NCBI GenBank assembly: GCA_024734555.1
Contig: JANPWX010000009.1
Location: forward strand, 3,223,247 to 3,287,246
Length of the DNA: 64,000 bases
Source of the DNA: Trochalopteron elliotii
Taxonomy: Eukaryota; Chordata; Aves; Passeriformes; Leiothrichidae
Reading direction: 5' to 3'
Shown here in pieces: positions 54,716 to 64,000 of the stretch. The notes under the pieces were generated by a model. It made no database searches. It was not told the origin of the DNA and saw nothing but the letters and a program-made list of their open reading frames with translations. Numbering within the stretch: position 1 is the stretch's first letter; each line of letters begins with the position of its first letter. The translations under genes and the position numbers were made by a program.

Positions 54716-57700
54716 ACAGGCGGAGGTGCCCCTGTGCCTGCAGCCACGCCTGCCCGGGGGGCCCTGCGGCAGCCAGCAGCCCCCAGTCCGGCCTAACTGG
54801 GGCACCGGGTTCATGCTGTGTAAATTATCTTCCCAGCGTGGTGGCTGGCTGTTCACTCTGAAGTATGTGAATGTACTTAACCTTCAGTAACCTTTCCATT
54901 GTTTACTTTAGAGTATACATTTGTAGCTTCTGGCAAAAGGTAGGGATATCCTAGAGAGCATGTCAGGCCTCGCATTAATGGAGTTTCAAGAGGTATCATT
55001 CTTCTTTCCTTTTCTTTTTTTTTTTTTTCCAGAGGGAAAAAATTGCTGGCAAGAGAAAAGTTTCATATCTTTTTTTAGGTGCATATTTCTTTTGTGGTAA
55101 ATAAAGGGTCTTTCCTGAAAGTACTTGCTGCCATGCAGGCTTTGCAAGGCAAAAGGCATGCCAGTACTATAATTCCATGCTGCAGAAAATAATGCATGCT
55201 ATCGTGTTATTAACACATGCTTCCACAGCAAACAGTGGAAGACCTCACATTCTCACTTACCAAGATGTCAGTTGTATTTTTGATGTATTTTGTATTGTGA
55301 AAAGCGTATTCTTACAAATCTGTTATGATACTTGAAGGACAATTATTGCTTAGATGTGGATGTGAGATGAGGAATTCAGTAGCTATGGACCCACAGGGTT
55401 TTTTCCTGCACATCCCCCAGATAGCTGCAGAATCATGTAATCAGAGATTACTTTTTCTAAAAGAACATTGTTGTTCGTCTTCCTTCTTAGAGCTTGTTTT
55501 AATACTGAAGCTTATGAAGCACTCTAAAAGATACTGTTTCTCTTTCAGAATGTCCGCAGTCAAAGTTAAACATCTAACATAATAAAATCCCTGCAAAAAT
55601 AGACATAAAATTTTCAGAGTGCAGCCCATCAAATGTAAAATTTAAGGTGAAATAGGAACTACAGGCTCTTCTTGATAGATAGAGTCCTAATCCAAAGATT
55701 GAAACACTTGCAGTTCCTATTCTGTAGAAGTGTCCCTAACCCAGTGGAGGTCAGGGACAAAGTGTATTAACAAAGCAGTACCAGAAACTTTGCACTTCTC
55801 ATGACACCATTTGCCTTCCATTTTATCAGTTGTATCTAACCAGCCATTTAGAAAGAGGCTTGAGGAAAAATAACTAACCTTATAACTGCCACCCCAAAGG
55901 TAGAAATTGGCCTTGTAGCTTCTCAAGTGGGTATCTTCTTTTTTCTTTTAAACCTTTCTTTATATAAGATTATATAAAACATATTGTTATTAATATTTTT
56001 GCACTCCTGCAGCCTGTAAATACTGAAAAATCTTTTACTTTTTTCCTTTAGGTTTGCTAGAGGTATGAATTGCTCAGGTAGGACAGGGAAAAGCTTAATT
56101 GCTTCTTCATAGCCCACCAAAGAGAAATATGCAGGGTTAGGCAATATCCGAATTTACAGTAAGTATATGGGTGCACTAAGATGTTTACTTACCTGTTTCT
56201 AATACAGCAAGATGGTATGTGACAATCTGTGGCATAACTCAGAAATGCTTTCAAGCTTTTTAGAATCTAGAACTGTGTTTAAAGCTCAAAGGGAGAAGAA
56301 TGATCTTGACCTGCTTGGGGGTCATATATACAAAGAGCTCATTTTATGTGAATATGATGGGTTTTTGTTCTATTACAGCACTAAAGCCTTCAGCTAACTG
56401 TAGGCTAATGTAACTGACATTAGTTGTTGCAAATGTTCTTCTTCCTGTATTAATGCCATCAGAGAGCTTTTCCTAAACTTTTTTTTTAACCTCATTACTA
56501 TGTAAGCATAATTCAAAAATGCCTCAGAAAGATGAGGACAAGAACAATGTGGTCCACACAATGTGGATTTTACATATGCACTTGCTACTGAGACTGATTT
56601 CCAGATAGGGGAACATGTGTTACAGATATAAATGAAACACATATAAAAAAGGTGTTCTTCAGTTAAAAACAAGCTCTGCCTGTCAGGATGATGAGTGTTC
56701 TAGGATTCTGAGCCAATTATAAACTACTCTCTTTCATATACAGAAGAAAAACCCATACTGCTTGTTCCAATTTTCCCTCTAACAGTAATTTATAAAGTTT
56801 TGTTAATTGGTTGTTGAACGTAGATAGGCAGGCACAATAAAGAACTTACATGACAGTTCATAAAAAAGAAGGACCTCTCACGCCAAGTCCATGTCCTACT
56901 CAGTGTGTTCGATTTGTAGATTTTTTCTGTTGGTAATTTTTTTCCCAGTTGCATCCAAGACTGAATCCTACATGTTCTCCTTGCATAGAATGTCTGCTAC
57001 AAGACCTGTCAGATCCAAGGCTTAGATGTTGTTACTAATCCTCACTTACCACCTTCTAAATCATAAAACTACTCTGTAGAGCTTTGGACTCAGGGCATGT
57101 TTCTGTTCAGTAGTCACATGAAAATAGTAGCTTTGGTGTCTGCTCTGGAAGACTGGTCTGGATGTATTTTACCATTAGTTTACCATTACCAATATCTGAT
57201 GTATTCATTTAAAGCCTTTATTGCTGCTCAGTCACATCAGAACACAGCAGTAAAATGCTCAAATATACATTTGTTATACCAAGAATATTTACCTCCATTA
57301 AGGATGACGCTAGTGCAGATACTTTATTGCTTTTGGAGATCTCAACAAATAAGTTTTTGCAGATTAAACAGATGCTTTGCAGAATTGATCTGGTCTTATT
57401 TCATATGTTTTACCATCACTGACCCTAACTAACTTTTTGTTAAGATGCCCCTTTCTATTTTTACAATTCTTTTAGGAGTGTTATCTGTCGCCTCCTGTTC
57501 AAATGCTACTTTCAGTTATTGTTTTCTTCTGATCCCAGATTGCCTTTTGCATTTCTTAAATACCATCTTTTGCCATGCTGTCTCAAAGATGACACGGGAC
57601 TGCAGTGTGCCACTAATCATTTGCTACATTTCACCATGGAAATGTCTGCCTTTTAGTGCTAAATAAAACCATGAATTTATATTAATACAGCAGCTTAAAT

Positions 57701-58109
57701 TTATGATGAAAAGCTTCTGGCTGAAATATTTCTTCTAAACGTATGTGTTGTGATAGTGATTATATGAAGTAGCTATGCCAAAGAACAACCTTCATTTACT
57801 CTGTTGTAAACTACAGGCAATTAACTTTGTATCTCTGACCTCTGATTTAAATGATGCTTCATCTGGATGATTTCTATCCATGTTGCTTCAGGCAGCAGAT
57901 TAAATTTGTAGTTCTAGGAAAGATGATGGCTATTACTACACAGCATATCCTGATCTCAGAGGATTTTGGGGAAGTTATAAAGCACTGAGATGGATTGAGG
58001 TATACACAAGCTTCTGGAGGAAAGAACCCTTTCTTTTCCTTGATGATTATTATTTCCACGGGAATTTGGCTGCTACCTTTTCATAATTACTTTCTTTTAA
58101 TTTTTTCAG

Positions 58110-58248
58110 CTAATTCTGGTTCCTTGCAAGGCCCACAGACTCCACAGTCCACTGGTAGTAATTCCATGACAGAAGTGCCAGGCGATTTGAAGCCGCCAAC
58201 ACCAGCATCCACACCTCATGGACAGATGACACCTATGCAGGGTGGCAG
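58110..58248 (+). CDS. ARID1B: ARID1B visible exon 8: PTP-rich post-ARID linker
   Basis: This 139-nt exon enters in phase 1 and leaves in phase 2. It encodes (A)[18 protein letters not shown], then [20 protein letters not shown] and MTPMQGG(R). Repeated Thr-Pro dipeptides (QTPQ, PPTPAS, STPH, MTPM) mark a disordered, probably phosphorylated linker just after the ARID domain. The acceptor is TTTTTTCAG and the donor is GGCAG|GTATGA. The split Arg codon (AG+A) leads into [10 protein letters not shown] of exon 9. Confidence 0.97.
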
Positions 58249-59290
58249 GTATGAAAAGGGCTTTGCTTCATTTTTTATTGCTCTAGTTCTACAGCAATTT
58301 AATCTGATCTTTCCTAATTGCTTAGGCACTTGTAGGATTTTACAATAAACCAGTCAGAGCCTGAAAAGTGGCAGAAAATTATTTATTTTTGGAGGAGAAA
58401 GAGGGAAGGGGAGGAAGGAGTAGAGGTCCATTAGCTTTCTGAACACCAGAGAAGGATCAGACAAGCACCAGTGCAAAGAGGTCCAAGTCAATATGTCAGT
58501 AGTGGGGCAGAAGGTGGAACTCAAAAGCATCAACTTAGAGCTACAACCTTCCCTTTCCTCACTTAACTTGTACACCTCTGGTCAACAGATCCAGTCGTGC
58601 TCAGGAAGGAGAAACACGTGGTTTAAAGGTGTTACTTGAACTCAAATTCTGAAAAGCATATACAGTAACAGTGTTTGAGATAGCAGAGGGTTCAACTGGA
58701 TGGACCAAGAGATCCCTTTCAGTTTTGTGCTCTAAGTTTCACAGACCAGCTTAATCTGAAGTGAAGCTGTCTCACTGTTCATTAAGGAGCCTTAGTCCAC
58801 TGAAGTCCAGCAAAACAGTTCTTTGTGACTTCAGCAGGAACACGATTGAGTTCTGAACTGTGTACAAGAGCCGCTCCAAACTTGACTGAGGTTCTTTTTT
58901 TCTCCATCTGTAATGCTGCAGAAAGAATAGCAAAAAGCTTTTGTAATCATCTTGAATTCAGACTGAGTTTTCTAGGTAAAAAAGAACAAAACAGCTTAGT
59001 GAAATTTCAGGAAGGTTTAGATTTTTATATGAGTAATAGAAATACACAAACAATAGAATTAGATTAAAAACCCTGATCTTAAAAGTAAGTAGAAAAGAAG
59101 CTTGGGGGAAAAGGGGGTAGATTCTTATTGATGATTTTCCGTTGTGAAAGTTTTTTGCGTCTTCCTTGGATGTATCCTGCACTGATCACTGCCACAGCAT
59201 GGTGAGCTAGCTGTATTGTAGCCTAGGCTGTTTTCACAGTTCTTACGAATACAGGATGATGTTAATGTTTCTTTTTTCTTATTCTGCTAG
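58249..59290 (+). other. ARID1B: Intron between visible exons 8 and 9
   Basis: This 1.0-kb intron holds a purine-rich stretch near 58390-58425 and a possible CR1 3'-end remnant near 58685-58742. No coding content is visible. It ends in TTTCTTTTTTCTTATTCTGCTAG. Confidence 0.85.
58685..58742 (+). mobile_element. Possible CR1 3'-end remnant (sense)
   Basis: AGGGTTCAACTGGATGGACC, AAGAGATCCCTTTCAGTTTT, GTGCTCTAAGTTTCAC resembles the sense 3' end of CR1, where a GGTTGGACTRGATGAYC segment is followed by a GAGGTCCCTTCCAAC segment and an ATTCTATG tail. The tail repeat itself is not preserved. It is short and diverged. Confidence 0.4.
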
Positions 59291-59463
59291 AAACAGCGCA
59301 GTCAGTGTGCATGATCCCTTTTCTGATGTAAGTGATTCAGCGTTCCCAAAGCGAAACTCCATGACGCCAAATGCACCATACCAGCAGGGAATAAACATGC
59401 CAGATATGATGGGAAGGATGCCATATGAGCCGAATAAAGATCCTTTCGGTGGAATGAGAAAAG
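59291..59463 (+). CDS. ARID1B: ARID1B visible exon 9: [11 protein letters not shown] / [13 protein letters not shown] segment
   Basis: This 173-nt exon enters in phase 2 and leaves in phase 1. It encodes (R)[18 protein letters not shown], then [20 protein letters not shown] and [19 protein letters not shown]. The blocks [10 protein letters not shown] and [18 protein letters not shown] are strongly conserved in ARID1 proteins; RNSMTP looks like a basophilic and proline-directed phosphosite. The start RNSAVS differs from the mammalian RSSTIS as I recall it, so this edge varies. The acceptor is TTCTGCTAG and the donor is AAAG|GTATTT. Confidence 0.97.
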
Positions 59464-61084
59464 GTATTTTCTTTGTGGGAGCTTAAGTGTTCTTGCCTGT
59501 GTCTTAGGTAATCAAGATGTTGTAGTCAGAATGAGCTTTTTCGCTTTGATGATTTTGCCATTGGTATCCTTGTAGCAAAAAGAGAAGTGCAGTGCAGTTG
59601 AGTTTCTGGTCTGGTCATATTTTTTCCCACTCATGGTCATGCCCATTATTTTGGAATTAACAAAGTCCTAAAAATGCTTGTAGGAATACATTTTGGGAAA
59701 TGGCATAAATCATAGGGTTAGATTTTAGATTTTCTTGAGGTTAGTTAGCTACTCTGCACATCAAGTGCTGGACTTCCCTATTAGAATGTGAAGTGGTGAA
59801 GCAAGATGCCTGGTTGTACTAGGACTAATCTGGGAATTCACTGTGTGAAACTGAGCAAGCCTCCTAATGCTCTCTGTCTCAGTTTACATATTTTTCAGAA
59901 TAGTAAAACTAATTTTCTTCTTACTTGTGCAGTCCCTGACAAAAGGTGATAAACGCACTCAAAGTTTGTTTATCTTTAGAAAGCAAAATTTTAAATTAAT
60001 GTCAAAACTGAGTCTGGTCCTTTTGGGTACTTAACCTACAGCTGGTTTTATGGATGTTGTAAAATGATCTTGAAATGAATCAATCTTGTGTGCCTCGAAT
60101 ATAGGAAAGTAGGAGGAAAGAACACAGGCAGGGCTCACAATGGCTGTAAAAAGAAGAGCAGGTGGAGGAGATGAAGTGTAAACTAAAACAGAGCAAAAGG
60201 GAGATGTGACAAGAAGAGGCCCTGAAACTGAGAAAAGAGAAAGATGCAATGAAGTGGGGAGATGCTTTGAAAGAGTTAGTTAATTGGACGTGATTTTTTT
60301 AAAAATTCTTTCCTTTAAATCCTTTTGCCTTACATATGTGGACATTAACATGTAACAGCTGAAGGAAGGGAAAACTCTCTCTTGCTTTAGATTCACTTTA
60401 GGTTTTATATCCATATGAGATTAAGTGGGTGTATCATACTTTGTCATACATTTCACTTCATCCTGTCGAAACAGAAATATCTCTGTTCAGTATCTACTAT
60501 GAGAGACTAAAGGCTAGAGTCGCTTCTATTTGCTTGGTGATTTATATCTGATAATAGTGCCTTTTCTTGGACCCATAGAATATGCCCATACTAATTGAGA
60601 AGCTACATTAGGACACAGTATCCTTTCCATTACAACATGATTGTATATGTGTGTATGAGGGTTTTATGGGGGGAAATAAAAGCTTGATTCTGACAGCTTT
60701 GTAGTTCAAACTAGCAGATTTGCTTTCATCTGTTTTGTAAGGCTTATGTTTGTGTCCATTTTTAGCATTTTTTTTTGTTGAAAAGAACGAGAATAAGTTC
60801 TTCTTCAGCTGTGAAGACCAAAGGGAAGCAGCTGCCTGGTGCCTGATAGCTCAGTTCCATAGGAGGAGATTTCTTTCCTCACTTGCAGCTCCTTGATATT
60901 ATACCCATTGTCTTGGTAGTAATGGTGCTTCATGTGTTCACATTAGACCCCAGAGAGCTTGTTAGACCTGCTAATTCTCCTTGGCAGTGTTAGGAATCTG
61001 AACATTCTCCTAAAATATTTCACTGAAAAGAAAGTGATCTTCAAACATCCATATTAATAAATTTAATTTCACTGACTGTTGCAG
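59464..61084 (+). other. ARID1B: Intron between visible exons 9 and 10
   Basis: This 1.6-kb intron contains a MIR-like SINE core (59835-59990) and otherwise ordinary AT-rich sequence. No gene is visible. It ends in TTTCACTGACTGTTGCAG. Confidence 0.85.
59835..59990 (+). repeat. MIR-family SINE core remnant
   Basis: ATTCACTGTGTGAAACTGAG, CAAGCCTCCTAATGCTCTCT, GTCTCAGTTTACATATTTTT align by eye with the MIR core pattern (GCTGTGTGACCTTGAGCAAG, then ACTTAACCTCTCTGTGCCTC and AGTTTCC). The 3' part is blurred. It has the same orientation as the gene. Confidence 0.5.
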
Positions 61085-61235
61085 TGCCTGGAAGCAATGA
61101 GCCTTTCATGACCCCTGGACAAATGCCTAACAGTGGAATACAAGATATGTATAACCAGAGTCCATCTGGAGCAATGTCCAACATGAGCATGAGCCAGCGA
61201 CAGCAGTTCTCTTATGGGAGTGGCTATGACAGGAG
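61085..61235 (+). CDS. ARID1B: ARID1B visible exon 10: [13 protein letters not shown] segment
   Basis: This 151-nt exon enters in phase 1 and leaves in phase 2. It encodes (V)[18 protein letters not shown], then [20 protein letters not shown] and [11 protein letters not shown](R). [14 protein letters not shown] is diagnostic of ARID1B; ARID1A has a different DPYSRAAGPG-type segment. The acceptor is TGTTGCAG and the donor is GGAG|GTGAGT, a strong site. The split codon AG+G gives Arg whether the exon is joined to exon 11 or directly to exon 12, because both begin with G. Confidence 0.97.
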
Positions 61236-62218
61236 GTGAGTCAATCTTCAGGAAAAAGCAAAGCCCATCAGTGAAAATGATCCTCTCTCTTCCCTTTTCA
61301 TTTTCCCATTCCACCTTGCAGAGAACACAGCAGCCTACATTTCCTACAGCATCTTACTAAATCACTGGAGTCAAGCCACTGGTAATGACTGAGTTGAGCT
61401 GTTCACAGAAATTAATAAGGAGGAATTTTCACACCTTAGAAGTCACTCAGGCTGCAGCAGATCAGCTTGTGGGTGTCTTTGACAGCTGCCTTCAGCCAGT
61501 GGCTGGGCTGGGCTGTGATGGCATAAAGTAGCACTTGAGTTGGTCTCCTAGCCATGTGTTCACCTAAACAGTTGCTGGTTGGCTTTTAATGAAAAACAAA
61601 ATGCACAATCTGAATGTGTCTGGTTCGTGAGTGAATTGCCTTTGGAGAGTCTGGAGTCTGTTGTCAGAGCTGTAGCAGCAACAGTCTTGCAGTGTCTCCA
61701 ACCGGATTCTCTTAAGTTTGTCCTTCAGGGAAGTACATGAAATAAATTTGGTCCTCTTTTGTTTATCTGGGGAAAGGCTTTGGAAAAAAAAAGTGGTAAA
61801 ATCACTGATGTCTAAGCATTGGTAGAGCAAGCAGAATGTTTTGAAAATGTTTGGATTATGTTAAGTATTCTGGCAAATTTTGCTGCTCTGGCCGTATTCC
61901 TGCTTTTACTTTCATTAGGCTGTGTACTTAGCTTCTCTTTTTGTTTCCTGATGATAGACAGAGTGGTGCAGTGTGGGCCTTTAAAGTGTAAGGGCAGAGT
62001 AGTTTTCAGTCAGTTTTAAGCAGTGGATGTGTCAAGTAAAACAAATATAATCATGCTGTTTAATAGGTCACATTGCTGGGGAGTTGGTGACAGTGAAGGC
62101 TCCAGTGGAAGGTGTTAAGAGAATGTTTTCTTTAAGGGGTGTGATTTATTTTATTTTGTTGATAATTTTGGAAAAGGAGCACTTTTTACAGAATGAGGTT
62201 TCCTTTGTCATTTTTTAG
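61236..62218 (+). other. ARID1B: Intron between visible exons 10 and 11
   Basis: This 983-nt intron has no recognisable gene or clear repeat apart from a short A run near 61783-61791. It ends in TCCTTTGTCATTTTTTAG. Confidence 0.9.
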
Positions 62219-62335
62219 GTCGGATCATGGGCTGGGTCCTGAAGGCAGTATGGTACCACCTGGTCAAAGCAACATGGTGCTTTCAAACAGTGACCCTAGC
62301 ATGTACTCTCGTAATTGTTACCCTGGCCAGCCAAG
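62219..62335 (+). CDS. ARID1B: ARID1B visible exon 11: in-frame cassette, ARID1A-like segment
   Basis: This 117-nt exon is in phase 2 at both ends, so it adds 39 residues or none. It encodes SDHGLGPEGSMVPPGQSNMV, then LSNSDPSMYSRNCYPGQP(R). The acceptor is CATTTTTTAG and the donor is CCAAG|GTGAAC, a fair site. The peptide is related to the ARID1A segment I recall at this place (GIGPEGN, then SNPDSGMYS and RYPP), so it is an ancestral ARID1 exon. The classic human ARID1B protein, as I remember it, reads YDRRHEPYGQ with no such insert. Inclusion is therefore probably regulated. A TGCATG (RBFOX-type) motif lies at 62774-62779 in the following intron; one hexamer is weak evidence. Confidence 0.88.
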
Positions 62336-63768
62336 GTGAACACTGATTTCTCTATTTGTAATACCCACAGTAACCAGCTAATGAGCCCTAGCAGCCTCTT
62401 TGAGAGCACATAGGCAGAGCATGTGGCCTCTTGGTGTGTTACTCCTGGTTTGCTTTCTTGTTTAGGCTTTTGGCATTGGTTCAGTTTCTTGCAGGGGAGC
62501 AGAGGCTTGTGTGAGTCAGTTGACTTTCTGTAGTGGTAGAATCAGAGATGTTAGGAAAGGAGTGTACATCCTACCTTGTGTGTCTGCTGCTCAGCACAGG
62601 ACTAGAACATAGTTTACAGGCACAAGTTCTTCAGAGCAGCATTAAATGATACCAATTCTGAAGCTTCCACAATTTCACCTGGCTTGTGGTTATCCTGTGC
62701 CTAACAAACTCAACATTTAGAAAGTCCTCCCATATGTATAACATATGTGTACTTTTGCTGAATTTTGTCTTACTGCATGTACTCTTAGACAGCTACAGAC
62801 AACTCCCATCCCACTGTTCTTTTAACGGGCATTGGATAATTTCTCTCCATCCATGTCATAATTTTAGGAGATACTGAATTGCTATTTCTTTCTCTCTGGT
62901 TGTCTCTTTTAAAAAAAATTAGTTCTCTGTGCTTTTGGAAAAATGAGGTCCCGTTAGTTCTTTTAATGTGTCAGGTTCCCCAGTTCTCTCTTTCTGTGAC
63001 TCTCCCTGATACATTGCTTCCATAATTATCCTCTTAATTGTTGATGTGTCCTCACTGGTAGTGTACAGAGACGAATTACTGACATATTAGCCTGCAATAC
63101 AATGTTATTTATCAGTCTTAATGCTTTCCAAGTACTTGATTTCAGCAACCTAAATTTCATTCAGATGTGCTAAAAGTGTTGCACTGTAGTGCTCCTCAGA
63201 GGTCTTAAAGGCCACAGGTAAGTTTCCAAGTGCAACGCAACTTTGTCTCTTATTGTGTATGCTTCATTATGTAGCTTTAATTAAAAATCACACAAACACT
63301 AGCAAAACTGTGAGTACTGTTTTTGCTCACTTTGAATCAATGTATTCTTGAATCATCCAGAAAGTAGCTTGCTATTAGGCTGGCATTCTAAAACACAAGA
63401 ATTTTTACCTGCAACCTTTGAGCTGTACACCAGAGACTTCCCCACCACAGATGGGCTCCCCATGTCTGCACTGCCTTTCTTACCTCTTTGCTGACCATAC
63501 CCTCTTCCCATTCTTGACTGCTCCCTCTAAATCTCTCTGTTGTATCTTCACTGCTTCTCCTTTCTTCTATGTACTTTACCACCTTCCTTCCACTACCAGC
63601 TCCAGCAGAGCTTACTACCTCAGGCTCAGGACCATACCAGACTGTACCTTCATGTTGTTTCCAGATGGCAGATACCTTCAAGGTGCAAGATTTTCAAAGG
63701 ACTTTACTTTTCCTGGTGGCTTGAAAACTCCGGCAGCTCTAAGTATTGATTTGAATGCTTTATTTTAG
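62336..63768 (+). other. ARID1B: Intron between visible exons 11 and 12
   Basis: This 1.4-kb intron has a pyrimidine-rich second half (about 63410-63600) and no recognisable repeat. Open frames that run through 63388-63768 on both strands do not resemble known proteins. It ends in TTTGAATGCTTTATTTTAG. Confidence 0.85.
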
Positions 63769-63865
63769 GCATGAACCATATGGGCAGCAGTATCCAGGAC
63801 AAGGACCTCCCTCAGGACAGCCACCATATGGAGGACATCAACCTGGAATGTATCCACAGCAGCAG
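63769..63865 (+). CDS. ARID1B: ARID1B visible exon 12: [16 protein letters not shown] segment
   Basis: This 97-nt exon enters in phase 2 and leaves in phase 0. It encodes (R)[19 protein letters not shown], then [13 protein letters not shown]. This G/Q/P/Y-rich stretch is specific to ARID1B and precedes the NYKR segment, which should lie on the next exon outside the window. The acceptor is TTATTTTAG and the donor is CAGCAG|GTAGTA. A second GT three bases on is a weak alternative that would add Val. The last residue is Gln where I recall Pro in mammals. Confidence 0.93.
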
Positions 63866-64000
63866 GTAGTAGAGGGGAAAATGGCTATGTTCATAACATT
63901 TGTTTAAAAAAATTCACCCCAGGATTCTGCATACATTGAAAATTTTCTTTATGCAGTGTATGTCTTTTGGCACACAGGAGCACTGTAGTTCTGGTCAAAC
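63866..64000 (+). other. ARID1B: Start of the next ARID1B intron (partial)
   Basis: Only 135 bases after the exon 12 donor are present. They are AT-rich with no features. The remaining ARID1B exons, including the large last exon with the BAF250_C domain and stop codon, lie downstream of the window. Confidence 0.85.

Noticed and set aside
54310..54747. 145-codon - strand open frame, Pro-rich at its start
   Set aside because: It owes its length to the GC-rich patch, where stop codons are rare. It shows no similarity to a known protein and its Pro-rich start is the complement of the G runs.

Overview
This window is vertebrate nuclear DNA. It holds an internal part of one gene, ARID1B (BAF250B), the ARID-domain subunit of canonical BAF (SWI/SNF) chromatin remodelling complexes, read on the + strand. 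Twelve coding exons (about 2.0 kb) lie in some 62 kb of intron. Every exon has AG/GT borders, and all phases join into one open frame of 671 complete codons plus a leading partial codon. Neither the first exon, promoter and start codon nor the C-terminal BAF250_C region and stop codon is inside. ARID1B is preferred over its paralogue ARID1A because of residues in and after the ARID domain, such as [26 protein letters not shown] and [11 protein letters not shown].

The organism is probably a bird, or less likely another sauropsid. The only clear LINEs are CR1 copies, including one piece that still reads as CR1 reverse-transcriptase C-terminus. Interspersed repeats are sparse, and a few very old MIR/CORE-type SINE remnants survive. 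The species cannot be named from this sequence.

Layout: 1-7479 is intron with an old tRNA-headed SINE remnant and a locally duplicated 80-105 bp block. Visible exons 1 to 5 (7480-40760) encode the low-complexity Q/G/P/S/M-rich region before the ARID domain. Exons 6 and 7 (46716-46925 and 50314-50518) encode the ARID DNA-binding domain. Exons 8 to 12 (58110-63865) encode the P/S/T/Q-rich linker after it. The longest introns, 14381-32125 and 50519-58109, carry the main CR1 copy and a GC-rich patch with a G-quadruplex motif.

The most useful observations concern splicing. Exon 5 (159 nt, phase 0-0) and exon 11 (117 nt, phase 2-2) can each be skipped without breaking the frame. Exon 3 ends in a tandem donor six bases apart. 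Exon 4 contains an internal GTGAGT donor-like site. I found no unrelated gene, no RNA gene, no CRISPR array and no intact mobile element. I do not see evidence for an undescribed biological system; the remaining findings are modest and are scored accordingly.
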